Shown here in pieces: positions 43,705 to 53,272 of a DNA stretch of 64,000 bases. The notes beneath the pieces are model-generated. The model had not been told where the DNA came from. It saw only the letters and a program-made list of their open reading frames with translations, and ran no database searches. The position numbers were made by a program, and so were the translations under genes. Positions within the stretch are counted from its first letter, which is position 1, and every line of letters begins with the position of its first letter. The DNA is from Granulicatella adiacens ATCC 49175 (GTDB taxonomy: Bacteria; Bacillota; Bacilli; Lactobacillales; Aerococcaceae). Where the stretch lies: positions 682,001-746,000 of the forward strand of contig NZ_CP102283.1 of the NCBI RefSeq assembly GCF_025150565.1. The letters are read 5' to 3'.

Positions 43705-44451
43705 ATGTATTCAATCTTGATTGTAGAAGATGAACCAGTTATCCGAAAAGGGATTGCTTCTCTTGTTGATTTTGAAAGTTTGGGGATATCAAGCGTTCTA
43801 GAGGCCGAAAATGGGAAACAGGCGATAGCAATGATTCAAGAGCAGGCGCCAGACATTTTGCTGACGGATATTAATATGCCAAAAATGGATGGAATTACTT
43901 TGGCTCAATTAGCAAGAGCTGAATTTCCACAATTAAGAATTATCTTTTTAACAGGATATGATTATGTGGATTACTTGCTATCAGCAGTTAAATTAGGGGT
44001 CGATGATTATATTCTAAAGCCTGTTACCAAAACAGAAATTGAATCCTTGCTTATAAAAGTTGTCTCAAAATTGAATGAAGAAGAAAAACAAAGAAGATTA
44101 TTAGAATTAGCCAGTAAGAATACCAGTCAATCTGAATCTGTTCACTTTGAGAAATTGATTTTAGAGCAATTATCTAATCCGGAATTATCTCTAGTAGAAC
44201 TGGCAAAACAATTAGGATTTAGTTCGAATTATTTAAGTATGCTTATAAAGAAAGAACTTGGTAAGTCTTTCCAAGAATATGTAACAGATCAGCGCATTCA
44301 AATGGCGAAAAGACTTTTATTATCTACCGATATGAAAATATATGAGATAGCAGAAGCCGTAGGGATTGAAGATATGAATTATTTTTCCTACCGATTCAAA
44401 TCAATAGTGGGAGTTACTCCAAAAAAATTTAGAAACGGAGCTAATGTATGA
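43705..44451 (+). CDS. zmpR: AraC-type response regulator next to the methionine-repair genes
   Basis: This 248-aa regulator has a receiver domain with Asp55 (ILLTDINMP) and KPVT lysine, and a C-terminal AraC domain (about 150-245, LGFSSNYLSMLIKKELGKS and VGIEDMNYFSYRFK). Start at 43705 has AGGAGGGG upstream; a longer in-frame reading precedes the ribosome site. It overlaps the kinase gene by 4 nt. Same gene order as pneumococcal SP_0658-SP_0662 (etrx2-msrAB2-zmpRS). The symbol is by synteny. Confidence 0.85.
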   Translation: MYSILIVEDEPVIRKGIASLVDFESLGISSVLEAENGKQAIAMIQEQAPDILLTDINMPKMDGITLAQLARAEFPQLRIIFLTGYDYVDYLLSAVKLGVDDYILKPVTKTEIESLLIKVVSKLNEEEKQRRLLELASKNTSQSESVHFEKLILEQLSNPELSLVELAKQLGFSSNYLSMLIKKELGKSFQEYVTDQRIQMAKRLLLSTDMKIYEIAEAVGIEDMNYFSYRFKSIVGVTPKKFRNGANV

Positions 44452-46139
44452 GAAAAAAGTCTTTAGCAACACGTTTATTTGGATATCTGAGTTTAATGCT
44501 ATGTGTACTTGTAGTCATCATTGGTAGCTTCTACTGGGTTCAAAGTAGTGAACTGTTTCATAGAGAAGTGGAAGAGCATACGATTCATGAGATAGATACG
44601 AGTGCAAAATATATTGAGCAATATGTTAGTAATTTAAAATCAACCTCAATAGCATTAGCCCAATCAAAAGAAATTCAAACCTATGCCCAAAACGACCATG
44701 CAAACAACAAGGATGCAATTCATCAGTTGTTTGATACTATTTTAAAGAGTCATCCAGGCTTTAGAGCCATCCTATTTGTGACAAAAGATGGTAGAATCTT
44801 AAAGACTGGCATGGATGAAGAGATGGTAACATCTACAGATATGATGGCGCAAGAATGGTATAAAGAAGCTATCCTAAAATCAAACACGCCTATTATCAAA
44901 TCGACGAAAAATAATAGTAATCAAGTGGTTATTTCTATTAGTCAGGAAATAAAAGGAGAAGATGGACAACAACTTGGTGTGATTCGTTTAGATGTAGATT
45001 ATCAAGAATTAGAAAAGTATGTTAAAGAACTTTCTTTAGGAACAAATGGATATGCTTTTGTCATTGAAAAAGATGGCACGATTATTTATCATCCGGATTC
45101 TGAAGTGTTCGAGTCGGTAGAAAAACAAATGTCCGTTCAAGATATCTCCAATAGTCCGATGGATTCGATGGTCTCTGAAGATTACTTCGTTCATAAGAGT
45201 ACCATTGGAAACGGTGATTGGGTCTTAGTTGGGGTAAGCTCGTTTAGTAGTTTTAAAGAGACGTCGTTCAAATTGCTTGCGATTGTGAGTGCTGTTGGGA
45301 TTGTTAGTTTAATGATTTGTATGTTTGGAATTTATGCTCTGATGCGTTATCAACTGCTTCCTGTAAAACAATTAGGCCGGGTCATGAAGAAAGTTGAAGA
45401 GGGAGACACTACGATTCGAGCACAGGAGAACGGTGCGCAAGAATTCCAAGTGTTGGCTGCTAGTTTCAATCAAATGTTAGAGAAAATTGAAAAACTCATG
45501 CAGGATGAAAAAGAACAAGAAGCACTGACCAGAGTTTATGAATTAAAGGCATTAACGAGTCAAATTAATCCGCATTTTCTATATAATACTTTGGAGACTA
45601 TTATTTGGATGGCTGAATTTCAAGACCATAAAAAAGTAGTAGAAATTACCAAAGCACTCTCTAATTATTTTAGACTTTCGCTGAATGCGGGAAATGAATT
45701 AGTAACATTACAACAAGAAATAGAGCATGTACGACAATATTTATTTATTCAAAAGGAAAGATATGGCGATAAGTTAAATTATCGAATCGATTTTTCAGAA
45801 GAAATTCCTCCGATTATGATTCCAAAAATTGTTATTCAACCTCTCGTAGAAAATGCAATCTATCATGGAATTAAAGAAATCGATAGACCAGGGCAAATTG
45901 ATATTACACTTCTAAAGATTGATGAATGGATTGAAATTTGCATTGCCGATAATGGCGTCGGAATGAGTGGGAAAGAAACTTCATCAAAACAGCTTGGTGG
46001 TATTGGAATTAAGAATGTCACTGAACGGTTGAAACTATTTTTTGGGGAAGCATTTACGATGACGATTGATTCAAAATCAAATGAGTATACAAAGGTCTAT
46101 TTACGCATTCCGATAAAAAGGCAACAAGACTTGCAATAG
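44448..46139 (+). CDS. zmpS: Cache-domain sensor histidine kinase
   Basis: This 563-aa membrane kinase has two helices (about 10-30 and 275-300) flanking an extracellular Cache-like sensor (about 35-270, GYAFVIEKDGTIIYHPDSE), HAMP, then His_kinase with phospho-His in LTSQINPHFLYNTLE and HATPase (VENAIYHGI; GGIGIKNVTERL). Same subfamily as LytS/YesM. It phosphorylates the AraC regulator. Its natural signal is unknown; the neighbouring repair genes suggest cell-surface oxidative or host signals. Confidence 0.88.
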   Translation: MRKKSLATRLFGYLSLMLCVLVVIIGSFYWVQSSELFHREVEEHTIHEIDTSAKYIEQYVSNLKSTSIALAQSKEIQTYAQNDHANNKDAIHQLFDTILKSHPGFRAILFVTKDGRILKTGMDEEMVTSTDMMAQEWYKEAILKSNTPIIKSTKNNSNQVVISISQEIKGEDGQQLGVIRLDVDYQELEKYVKELSLGTNGYAFVIEKDGTIIYHPDSEVFESVEKQMSVQDISNSPMDSMVSEDYFVHKSTIGNGDWVLVGVSSFSSFKETSFKLLAIVSAVGIVSLMICMFGIYALMRYQLLPVKQLGRVMKKVEEGDTTIRAQENGAQEFQVLAASFNQMLEKIEKLMQDEKEQEALTRVYELKALTSQINPHFLYNTLETIIWMAEFQDHKKVVEITKALSNYFRLSLNAGNELVTLQQEIEHVRQYLFIQKERYGDKLNYRIDFSEEIPPIMIPKIVIQPLVENAIYHGIKEIDRPGQIDITLLKIDEWIEICIADNGVGMSGKETSSKQLGGIGIKNVTERLKLFFGEAFTMTIDSKSNEYTKVYLRIPIKRQQDLQ

Positions 46140-46168
46140 TTGACAAAACAAGGCTCTTTTCGTATACT
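46140..46168 (+). promoter_or_regulatory. Promoter of the alaS T-box transcript
   Basis: TTGACA at 46140-46145 and TATACT at 46163-46168, 17-nt spacer. It overlaps the last base of the preceding kinase gene. Confidence 0.75.
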
Positions 46169-46174
46169 TCTAAA

Positions 46175-46381
46175 GGTAAGCAATCGGATTGAGATTTTAC
46201 ATATTAGAGAGGCTTGTCTGGTGAAAATAGCTATCAAAATCGTGCTCCCGATTGAAAATTTTGTAGAAATACAAACGTTCTTCCAGCGTTATCGGAATTA
46301 GAGATGAATGAACAGCTGTTTCATTGTAAGCAAGGTGGTACCGCGGTAGGACGCCCTTGCAGCAATGGGGCAGTTTTTTTA
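46175..46381 (+). ncRNA. T-box leader of alaS
   Basis: The conserved T-box antiterminator sequence AAGGTGGTACCGCGG is at 46333-46347, followed by the terminator hairpin (46353-46372 region) and a T run at 46374-46381. The distal loop GTCTGGTGAAA at 46216-46226 is typical of Stem I. A GCT (Ala) triplet at 46244-46246 is a candidate specifier but I cannot fold Stem I with certainty; the triplet at 46230-46232 is another. Uncharged tRNA-Ala would pair and allow read-through into alaS. Confidence 0.92.
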
Positions 46382-46405
46382 TTTACAAAAAGAAGGAGAA
46401 TGAAG

Positions 46406-49048
46406 ATGAAAAAATTATCAAGTAGCGAAATTCGTCAAATGTACCTTGATTTCTTCCAAGAAAAAGGACATAAGGTGCATCCAAGTGCGAGCTTAATTCC
46501 TGTAAACGATCCAACATTATTGTGGATTAACTCAGGGGTTGCCACTCTTAAAAAATACTTTGATGGAACTGAAACACCCGAAGTTCCACGTATTACCAAT
46601 GCTCAAAAGAGTATTCGTACAAACGATATCGAAAACGTAGGACATACAGCTCGTCACCATACTTTATTCGAAATGATGGGGAACTTCTCAATTGGAGATT
46701 ACTTCAAAGAAGAAGTCATTCCATGGGCATGGGAATTCTTAACAAGTGAAAAATGGTTAGGACTTGATCCAGACCGCCTATACGTAACTTATTATCCAAA
46801 AGATCCAGAAACAAAAGCATTATGGATGGATAAAGTTGGTCTTCCTGAAGATCACATCATTCCAGTAGAAGATAACTTCTGGGATATCGGGGCAGGTCCA
46901 TGTGGTCCGGATACTGAGATTTTCTACGACCGTGGAGAAAAATATAATAACTTAGCAGAAGATGATCCAGAAAACTATCCTGGTGGAGAAAACGAACGTT
47001 ACTTAGAAATTTGGAACTTAGTATTCTCTCAATTCAACCATATGCCAGACGGAACGTATCCACCATTACCACATAAGAACGTCGATACGGGGATGGGTCT
47101 TGAACGTGTAGTTTCTGTTATCCAAGACACACCAACAAACTTTGAAACAGACTTATTTATGCCAATTATTAAGCAATTAGAAAGCTTAAGCGCTGGTAAG
47201 AAATACAATGACTCTAAAGAATTAGATGTTTCATTCAAAGTAATCGCTGACCACATTCGTGCAGTAAGCTTTGCGATTGGGGATGGCGCGCTTCCTTCAA
47301 ACGAGGGCCGTGGATATATCATCCGTCGTTTAATCCGTCGTTCAGTAATGCATGGACAACGTTTGGGAATTCAAGGTTCATTCTTAACTAAATTAGTTCC
47401 AACTGTTGCTCAAATTATGCACAGCTACTATCCTGAAGTTACTGAAAATATGGAATTCATCCAAAAAGTGATTGCAAACGAAGAGAATCGTTTCCAAGAA
47501 ACCATTCACGACGGTTTATCTATCTTAGAAACTATTTTTGCAGATATGAAAGCTTCAAACGAAACGACACTTTCTGGCGAAAATGCGTTCAAACTATACG
47601 ATACTTATGGATTCCCATATGAATTAACATTAGAATACGCTAGCGACAATGGGTTCACAGTCGATGAAGAAGGTTTCCAAGCAGAAATGCAAGCTCAAAA
47701 AGATCGTGCACGTGCTGCTCGTAATACAGAAACATCAATGAATGTTCAATCTGCAGTATTACGTGATATCACTGTAGAGAGCGAATTTGTTGGATATGCT
47801 TCAACAACAGAAGAAGGCGTGTTAAAAGCCATCGTTGTCGATGATGAATTAGTAGAATCTGCACATAAAGATGCACATGCTCAATTAGTGTTTGATCGTA
47901 CACCTTTCTATGCTGAAATGGGTGGACAATTAGCAGACCACGGTACAATCCAAGATGCTAACGGTACAGTTGTAGCCAATGTATTACAAGTGAAGAAAGC
48001 TCCTAACGGACAACCATTACACACAGTAGAAGTGATAGGAGACTTACAAGTAAACGCAGCTTACACATTAGTGGTAGATGCTTCTGAACGTGCAAAAATC
48101 ATCAAAAACCACACCGCAACTCACTTATTACACCAAGCATTGAAAGATGTTCTAGGAACTCACGCAAACCAAGCAGGGTCTCTTGTAACACCAACTGGAT
48201 TACGTTTCGACTTCAGTCACTTTGGTCAAGTAACTTCTGAAGAATTAGCTGAAATGGAACGTATCGTAAACGAAAAAATCTGGGCTGGTTTAGAAGTAGT
48301 GACTGTTGAGACAACACTTGAAGATGCGAAAAGTCGTGGGGCAATGGCACTCTTTGGTGAAAAATACGGCAACTTGGTTCGTATGGTCAACATTGGTGAC
48401 TGGTCAATCGAACTTTGTGGTGGTATCCATGTAGCGAACACTCAAGAAATCGGATTATTCAAGATTGTGTCTGAATCTGGTATCGGTGCTGGCGTTCGTC
48501 GTATCGAGGCTGTCACAAGTAAAGAAGCTTTTGACCTATTAAGCCATCACGAAAACTTATTAAAACAAGTGGCTGGTGAAGTCAAAGCAATCCAATTAGA
48601 TACAGTTGTAGAACGTGTGGCTACTTTAGGCCAAGAATTGAAAGAAGCAAACGGTGAAATTGCAAAACTGAAAGCTAAAATTATGAAATCTGAAGTAGCA
48701 GATGTCTTCAATAACGTAGAAGAAGTGAACGGAACTTCATTCATTACTGTAGCTCTTGAAAACAAAGAAATGGATGAATTACGTCAATTAGCAGATACAT
48801 GGAGACAAAAAGGTGCTAGCGATATCTTCGTAGTAGGTACTGCTTCTGCGGATAAAGCAAATCTTTTAGTAGCCGTATCAAAAGATGCTAATGCAAGAGG
48901 ATTGAAAGCAGGCGATATCATTAAGGCGATTGCTCCAGCTATCCAAGGTGGAGGCGGAGGCCGTCCTGATATGGCTCAAGCAGGTGGTAAGAACCCAGCT
49001 GGTATTCCACAAGCATTTGAATTGCTTAAAGAATATTTAGCTAAATAA
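46406..49048 (+). CDS. alaS: Alanyl-tRNA synthetase
   Basis: This 880-aa enzyme charges tRNA-Ala. Class II core at the N-terminus (SSSEIRQMYLDFFQEKGHK; motif 2 region), editing domain with zinc motif HTATHLLHQAL and GGIHVANT (C-x-G-G-x-H form), and C-terminal DHHA1-like GGGGGRPDMAQAGG. Family length about 875 aa. The start at 46406 has AAGGAG seven nt upstream; a longer in-frame ATG at 46304 lies inside the T-box and is not used. Confidence 0.97.
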   Translation: MKKLSSSEIRQMYLDFFQEKGHKVHPSASLIPVNDPTLLWINSGVATLKKYFDGTETPEVPRITNAQKSIRTNDIENVGHTARHHTLFEMMGNFSIGDYFKEEVIPWAWEFLTSEKWLGLDPDRLYVTYYPKDPETKALWMDKVGLPEDHIIPVEDNFWDIGAGPCGPDTEIFYDRGEKYNNLAEDDPENYPGGENERYLEIWNLVFSQFNHMPDGTYPPLPHKNVDTGMGLERVVSVIQDTPTNFETDLFMPIIKQLESLSAGKKYNDSKELDVSFKVIADHIRAVSFAIGDGALPSNEGRGYIIRRLIRRSVMHGQRLGIQGSFLTKLVPTVAQIMHSYYPEVTENMEFIQKVIANEENRFQETIHDGLSILETIFADMKASNETTLSGENAFKLYDTYGFPYELTLEYASDNGFTVDEEGFQAEMQAQKDRARAARNTETSMNVQSAVLRDITVESEFVGYASTTEEGVLKAIVVDDELVESAHKDAHAQLVFDRTPFYAEMGGQLADHGTIQDANGTVVANVLQVKKAPNGQPLHTVEVIGDLQVNAAYTLVVDASERAKIIKNHTATHLLHQALKDVLGTHANQAGSLVTPTGLRFDFSHFGQVTSEELAEMERIVNEKIWAGLEVVTVETTLEDAKSRGAMALFGEKYGNLVRMVNIGDWSIELCGGIHVANTQEIGLFKIVSESGIGAGVRRIEAVTSKEAFDLLSHHENLLKQVAGEVKAIQLDTVVERVATLGQELKEANGEIAKLKAKIMKSEVADVFNNVEEVNGTSFITVALENKEMDELRQLADTWRQKGASDIFVVGTASADKANLLVAVSKDANARGLKAGDIIKAIAPAIQGGGGGRPDMAQAGGKNPAGIPQAFELLKEYLAK

Positions 49049-49062
49049 GACCAAAATTTGGA

Positions 49063-49106
49063 AACCTTCCTTAAGCTTATGAATGAGTTTTAAGGAAGGT
49101 TTTTAT
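49063..49106 (+). terminator. Intrinsic terminator of alaS
   Basis: A 12-bp perfect stem AACCTTCCTTAA/TTAAGGAAGGTT with a 15-nt loop and T run. Confidence 0.85.
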
Positions 49107-49216
49107 TGTGAAAGCAAAGGAAAGGCTTTCTAAAAGTTTAAGAATCGGTAAGTATCGATTGTAGTTTTACTGAAAATCCTGTAAAATAAGCATATATATT
49201 GAAATGAGGTGTCAGT

Positions 49217-49483
49217 ATGAGTTCAATAGATGAAACAGTCCTATTTAAGTTTAATGAAAAGGATGAAAAAAGCGTTCAAGAAACTTTAACTATCGTGTAT
49301 GATGCGTTGAATGAAAAAGGATATAGTTCAATTAATCAAATTGTAGGATATTTATTGTCTGGGGACCCAGCGTATATTCCTAGACATAAAGATGCGCGTA
49401 ATTTAATCCGTCGTCACGAAAGAGATGAGATTTTGGAAGAACTCATTAGACATTATATTCGTTCTACAGGAAGAGATGCCTAA
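49217..49483 (+). CDS. ireB: IreB-family regulatory protein (UPF0297)
   Basis: This 88-aa protein is the IreB/YrzL family: F-N-E-K-D and [28 protein letters not shown] are hallmark sequences. In Enterococcus faecalis IreB is phosphorylated by the Ser/Thr kinase IreK and lowers cephalosporin resistance. It starts the conserved ireB-ruvX-DUF1292 cluster. RBS AGGTGTC. Confidence 0.94.
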   Translation: MSSIDETVLFKFNEKDEKSVQETLTIVYDALNEKGYSSINQIVGYLLSGDPAYIPRHKDARNLIRRHERDEILEELIRHYIRSTGRDA

Positions 49484-49484
49484 T

Positions 49485-49910
49485 ATGAGATTGATGGGCT
49501 TAGATGTCGGAAGTAAAACTGTGGGCGTCGCCGTTAGTGATTTAATGGGATGGACTGCTCAAGGGGTTGAAACGATTCCGATAAATGAAAAGGCTTCTGA
49601 ATTTGGCTTTAAACGTGTTGTTGAATTGGTAGAAGAATACGGTGTTGAGAAAATTGTAATAGGTCTACCAAAAAATATGAATAACACGGAAGGTCCAAGA
49701 GTAGAGGCTTCTCGACGATATGGAGCAAGTCTAGAGAAAAGACTCCAAATTCCCATTGTTTTTCATGATGAGCGCCTTACTACGATGCAAGCTGAAAGGA
49801 TGCTTGTAGAAGAAGGAAATGTTTCAAGAAAAAAAAGAAAGCAAGTCATTGATATGCTGGCAGCAGTCATGATTTTGCAAAACTATTTAGATTTAAATGG
49901 AAATCAATAA
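49485..49910 (+). CDS. ruvX: Putative Holliday junction resolvase RuvX (YqgF)
   Basis: This 141-aa RNase H-fold nuclease starts [19 protein letters not shown]; other motifs are [13 protein letters not shown] and FHDERLTT with active acidic residues. Family members also process rRNA. Start at 49485 has AGGAAGAG upstream; an in-frame ATG at 49425 inside ireB was rejected. The gene is one base after ireB. Confidence 0.93.
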   Translation: MRLMGLDVGSKTVGVAVSDLMGWTAQGVETIPINEKASEFGFKRVVELVEEYGVEKIVIGLPKNMNNTEGPRVEASRRYGASLEKRLQIPIVFHDERLTTMQAERMLVEEGNVSRKKRKQVIDMLAAVMILQNYLDLNGNQ

Positions 49911-49927
49911 AAGAAAGAGGAAAGAAA

Positions 49928-50257
49928 ATGACAGAACATTCACATCACGAACACGATCATGAACATGATCACTTAGAAGGACACGAAGGTCACGAACACA
50001 TTACAATCGTTGACGAAGAAGGAAACGAAATTTTACACGAAGTATTATTTACTTTTGAATCAGAAGATTACAATAAATCATATGTTTTATGCTATCCAGC
50101 AGGAATTCCTGAAGGTGAAGAAGTAGAATTACAAGCATTCTCATATGTTGAAGCTGAAGATGGTACTGAAGGTCAATTAAACCCAATCGAAACAGAAGCT
50201 GAATGGGATATGATTGAAGAAGTATTAAACACATTCTTAGCAGAAGAAGATTTATAG
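49928..50257 (+). CDS. DUF1292 protein (UPF0473, YrzB-like)
   Basis: This 109-aa acidic protein has a His-rich N-terminal tail ([22 protein letters not shown] in part) that may bind metal, then the DUF1292 domain ([18 protein letters not shown]). The His-rich tail is unusually long. Function unknown, but it is always with ireB and ruvX. RBS AAGAGGAAAG. Confidence 0.9.
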   Translation: MTEHSHHEHDHEHDHLEGHEGHEHITIVDEEGNEILHEVLFTFESEDYNKSYVLCYPAGIPEGEEVELQAFSYVEAEDGTEGQLNPIETEAEWDMIEEVLNTFLAEEDL

Positions 50258-50261
50258 TCCA

Positions 50262-50297
50262 AAAAGACCAAGGGTTGCCTTGGTCTTTTATTTTTTT
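50262..50297 (+). terminator. Intrinsic terminator of the ireB-ruvX cluster
   Basis: A perfect 12-bp stem AAAAGACCAAGG/CCTTGGTCTTTT, loop GTTG, T run. Confidence 0.92.
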
Positions 50298-50325
50298 AGA
50301 GAAATATAGTTTCATTTGCAAAACA

Positions 50326-50340
50326 TGACAAATGATGTCA
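50326..50340 (+). promoter_or_regulatory. Candidate operator upstream of the WYL regulator
   Basis: TGACA-N5-TGTCA, a perfect 5-bp inverted repeat just upstream of the -10 TATAAT (50353-50358). It may be an autoregulation site of the WYL regulator; no second copy was found at the GyrI-like gene. Confidence 0.35.
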
Positions 50341-50381
50341 ACATTAAAAGGATATAATCCATTAAGAGGTGAAGATAATGT

Positions 50382-51275
50382 ATGAATAATAATAGATTGT
50401 TTCGACTGCTATATTATGTTCTATCGAAAAGAAAAGTCACAGCATCACAGCTAGCGGACCATTTTGAAGTTTCAATTAGAACAATCTACCGAGATATTGA
50501 CAATCTTAGTAGTGCGGGGATCCCCATTTACGCCACTCAAGGGAAAGGGGGAGGCATTGAGATATCTCGAGATTTTATTTTAAATCAATCTTTGTTATCT
50601 CAAGAAGAAAAGGAACAAATAATGAATGCCTTACAAGGATTAGGGACAACGAGTGACTTATCTGACAAAAATCTTCTTATCAAATTGTCTGCCTTATTTA
50701 ATATGGAGATGATCAATTGGATTGAAGTTGATTTTCAAGGATGGCAATCTACACAAGAACCGGCCGTATTTCAAAATTTGAAGCTGGCGATTTTGAATAA
50801 AAATTTAATTTCTTTCGACTATATTAGCCATCTACAAGAAACTGCAAGAATAGTAAAGCCAATTCGATTATGGTTTAAAGGCTTTAATTGGTATTTGTAT
50901 GCTTTTTGTTTATCTAGAAATGATTATAGATTATTTAAATTATCCAGAATAAAAAAATTGAAGACTTTGAAAGAAAGGTATGAGGATTCGTTTGAAGGCA
51001 TTTCGTTGAACGAAATAAAAGTACCAAGTAATACGATTTCTCTCCAGGTTAAATTTGATAAAAGAGTGGCATATCGCGTTTATGATGAAATTACTACAGA
51101 AATCACTGTTGATGAGAATGGAGATTTATTGACAACTATTGAACTCCCAAATGATGAAAGAATGGTTAGTTACTTATTCTCTTTTGGCTCAAATGTCGAG
51201 GTACTTCAACCAAAAGAAATACGCCTACAAATAAAGCAATTGATTCAAACAATTGGAGAAAAATATAAAACATGA
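50382..51275 (+). CDS. YafY-type HTH/WYL transcriptional regulator
   Basis: This 297-aa regulator has an N-terminal HTH_11 (1-60, SQLADHFEVSIRTIYRDIDNL) and a WYL ligand-binding domain (about 130-220; KPIRLWFKGFNWYLYAFCLSRNDYRLFKLSRI). Ends in the WCX region. The YobV/YafY group often regulates the next gene; here that is the GyrI-like protein 60 nt downstream. RBS GAGGTGAAG. Ligand unknown. Confidence 0.88.
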   Translation: MNNNRLFRLLYYVLSKRKVTASQLADHFEVSIRTIYRDIDNLSSAGIPIYATQGKGGGIEISRDFILNQSLLSQEEKEQIMNALQGLGTTSDLSDKNLLIKLSALFNMEMINWIEVDFQGWQSTQEPAVFQNLKLAILNKNLISFDYISHLQETARIVKPIRLWFKGFNWYLYAFCLSRNDYRLFKLSRIKKLKTLKERYEDSFEGISLNEIKVPSNTISLQVKFDKRVAYRVYDEITTEITVDENGDLLTTIELPNDERMVSYLFSFGSNVEVLQPKEIRLQIKQLIQTIGEKYKT

Positions 51276-51335
51276 CATAGGTTGGCAAGTATTCAATCGT
51301 ATAATAAGAGTATCAAATAGAAAGGCGTGAGAAAA

Positions 51336-51941
51336 ATGAAGTATGAATGGAGAAAACAAGAGAAAGAATTATACGGTGTAAAAACTAAAGCTGTATTAGT
51401 AGATGTTCCAAAGCAAAAGTTCATTACGATTAAAGGAAAAGGAAATCCAAATGAAGAAGATTTCTCAAATAGAATTTCCGCTTTATATTCAGTGGCCTAT
51501 GGTATCAAGATGTTGTTTAAAAAATTAGCATTGAATAATGAAATTAATGATTTTACCGTTTTTCCTTTAGAAGGTCTATGGCAAAAAGGGGATAAGGTTG
51601 AGTTTGATAAGAATGATTTAAGTTATACTTTAATGATTAAACAACCAGATTTCATCACTGAAGAAATCTATAACCAAGCTTTGAAAATCGTAAAGCAAAA
51701 AAAGCCTAATAATTTATATGAGGGAATCTCTTTTAAAGAATTTGAAGGGGAAAAAGCGATTCAAATTTTACACTTAGGAAGTTTTGATGACGAACCTCAA
51801 TCTTTTGAGAAGATGGATAAATTGGCTACAGAATTACAATTAAAAAGAACGTCTAATGTACACCTTGAAATCTATTTAACAAATAAAAACAGAACGAGCG
51901 AAGAAAAGCAAAAAACAATTCTAAGATATTCAGTCGAATAA
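51336..51941 (+). CDS. GyrI-like small-molecule-binding protein
   Basis: This 201-aa protein has a GyrI-like domain: KTKAVLVDVPKQKFITIKGKGNPN at the start and DDEPQSFEKMDKLATELQL later. Such stand-alone proteins bind hydrophobic small molecules; some are hydrolases of cyclopropanoid toxins. No DNA-binding part. Start at 51336 (AAAGGCGTGAG upstream). The pair WYL regulator-GyrI is common in Firmicutes and may be a toxin-response module. Confidence 0.82.
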   Translation: MKYEWRKQEKELYGVKTKAVLVDVPKQKFITIKGKGNPNEEDFSNRISALYSVAYGIKMLFKKLALNNEINDFTVFPLEGLWQKGDKVEFDKNDLSYTLMIKQPDFITEEIYNQALKIVKQKKPNNLYEGISFKEFEGEKAIQILHLGSFDDEPQSFEKMDKLATELQLKRTSNVHLEIYLTNKNRTSEEKQKTILRYSVE

Positions 51942-51947
51942 ATCCCC

Positions 51948-51985
51948 AAAAGGTAACAGTACGAATAGAGACTGTTACCTTTTAT
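51948..51985 (+). terminator. Intrinsic terminator of the GyrI-like gene
   Basis: A perfect 13-bp stem AAAAGGTAACAGT/ACTGTTACCTTTT, 10-nt loop. Confidence 0.9.
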
Positions 51986-52125
51986 TGAATATGAACTAGC
52001 TTAAAATATTGTTATATGAACGTTCTAACTCCCTTTTCTAATTGAGTTTCTTCATTTTTTTATAATAATAGGGTATAATAACTACAACTATGGTTACCTT
52101 ATGTGACTATCTTAGGAGGAAAACA

Positions 52126-53268
52126 ATGTCTCAAAATGAACATAAAAAGCATTCCTTAATTTCCGAGACGGATTCTAAAAGAGATATCCGAAAGAAGGAA
52201 ACGTCTATTATTAAAAAGATTATGAAGTATTTCATGATTGCACTTCTAGCAATTGTTCTAATTGGAGGAATCTTTACTTGGAACTACATTAATGGTGAAG
52301 TAAAACCTGTAGATAGCGAACAAACAGAATTGGTTGAATTTGAAATTAATCAAGGGGAATCTGTTAAAGATGTTGCGAATCATTTGAAGGAAAAAGAGTT
52401 TATTCGTAATTCAAAATTTTTCACGTTCTATTTAAAATTTAAAAATGTCGCAGGATTTAAGGCAGGAGCTTATCAAGTTTCAAAAAGCATGACTTTAGAT
52501 GAAATTATTGAAGAGCTTTCGGGTAAAGGAAAAGAGAAAAACTTGAACGCAACGAAGGTTGTGATTCGAGAAGGAGAGCAACTGAGTGATATTTCTAAAG
52601 AAGTTGCAAAATCAACGAAATACTCAGCTGAAGATTTTATGGCTAAAGTTCAGGATAGTAGTTTTATTGAATTGTTAGTTCAGAAGTATCCAAAATTATT
52701 AACTCAGTCATATAATTCATATAATGTGAAGTATGTTCTAGAAGGATTTCTTTTCCCAGCAACTTATGATATGAACGATAATAAAACACTTCAAATGTTA
52801 ATTACTGAAATGGTTGCTAAAACAGATGAAGTATTATCAAAATACTACTCCCAAATTGAAGCAAGTCCTTATACTTTACAACAAATTATGGCTTTAGCTT
52901 CCTTAATCGAAAAAGAAGGGGTTAAACTCGAGGATCGTAAGAAGATCGCTAGTGTCTTCTATAATCGTCTTGAAAAAGGCATGATGCTTCAAACAGACGT
53001 TGCTGTACAATATGCTTTAGGAGAACATAAAGAAGCTCTATCATTGAAAGATTTAGAAGTTGATTCTCCATATAACTTATACCAAAATTATGGTGTAGGG
53101 CCAGGACCTTATAATAGTCCAAGTGAGGATTCTATTGTAGCCGCATTAGAACCTGAAAAAACGGACTATTTATACTTTGTAGCGGATATTCATACGAAAG
53201 AAATTTATTTTGCGAAAACGTATGAAGAACATTTAGAATTAAAAGCTAAATATGTGGATAAGGAGTAA
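52126..53268 (+). CDS. mltG: Endolytic murein transglycosylase MltG
   Basis: This 380-aa membrane protein has a cytoplasmic tail, one helix (about 38-58), a LysM-like subdomain and the YceG domain. The catalytic Glu is in ASLIEKEGV (about residue 263); [15 protein letters not shown] also matches the family. It cuts nascent glycan strands. The start at 52126 has AGGAGG upstream. It is coupled with udk (4 nt gap) and lies upstream of greA, the common mltG-udk-greA order of Lactobacillales. Confidence 0.93.
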   Translation: MSQNEHKKHSLISETDSKRDIRKKETSIIKKIMKYFMIALLAIVLIGGIFTWNYINGEVKPVDSEQTELVEFEINQGESVKDVANHLKEKEFIRNSKFFTFYLKFKNVAGFKAGAYQVSKSMTLDEIIEELSGKGKEKNLNATKVVIREGEQLSDISKEVAKSTKYSAEDFMAKVQDSSFIELLVQKYPKLLTQSYNSYNVKYVLEGFLFPATYDMNDNKTLQMLITEMVAKTDEVLSKYYSQIEASPYTLQQIMALASLIEKEGVKLEDRKKIASVFYNRLEKGMMLQTDVAVQYALGEHKEALSLKDLEVDSPYNLYQNYGVGPGPYNSPSEDSIVAALEPEKTDYLYFVADIHTKEIYFAKTYEEHLELKAKYVDKE

Positions 53269-53272
53269 GGTC

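Noticed and set aside
46304-46405. N-terminal extension of alaS
   Set aside because: The extra codons translate the T-box antiterminator and terminator; the proper ribosome site and family start are at 46406.
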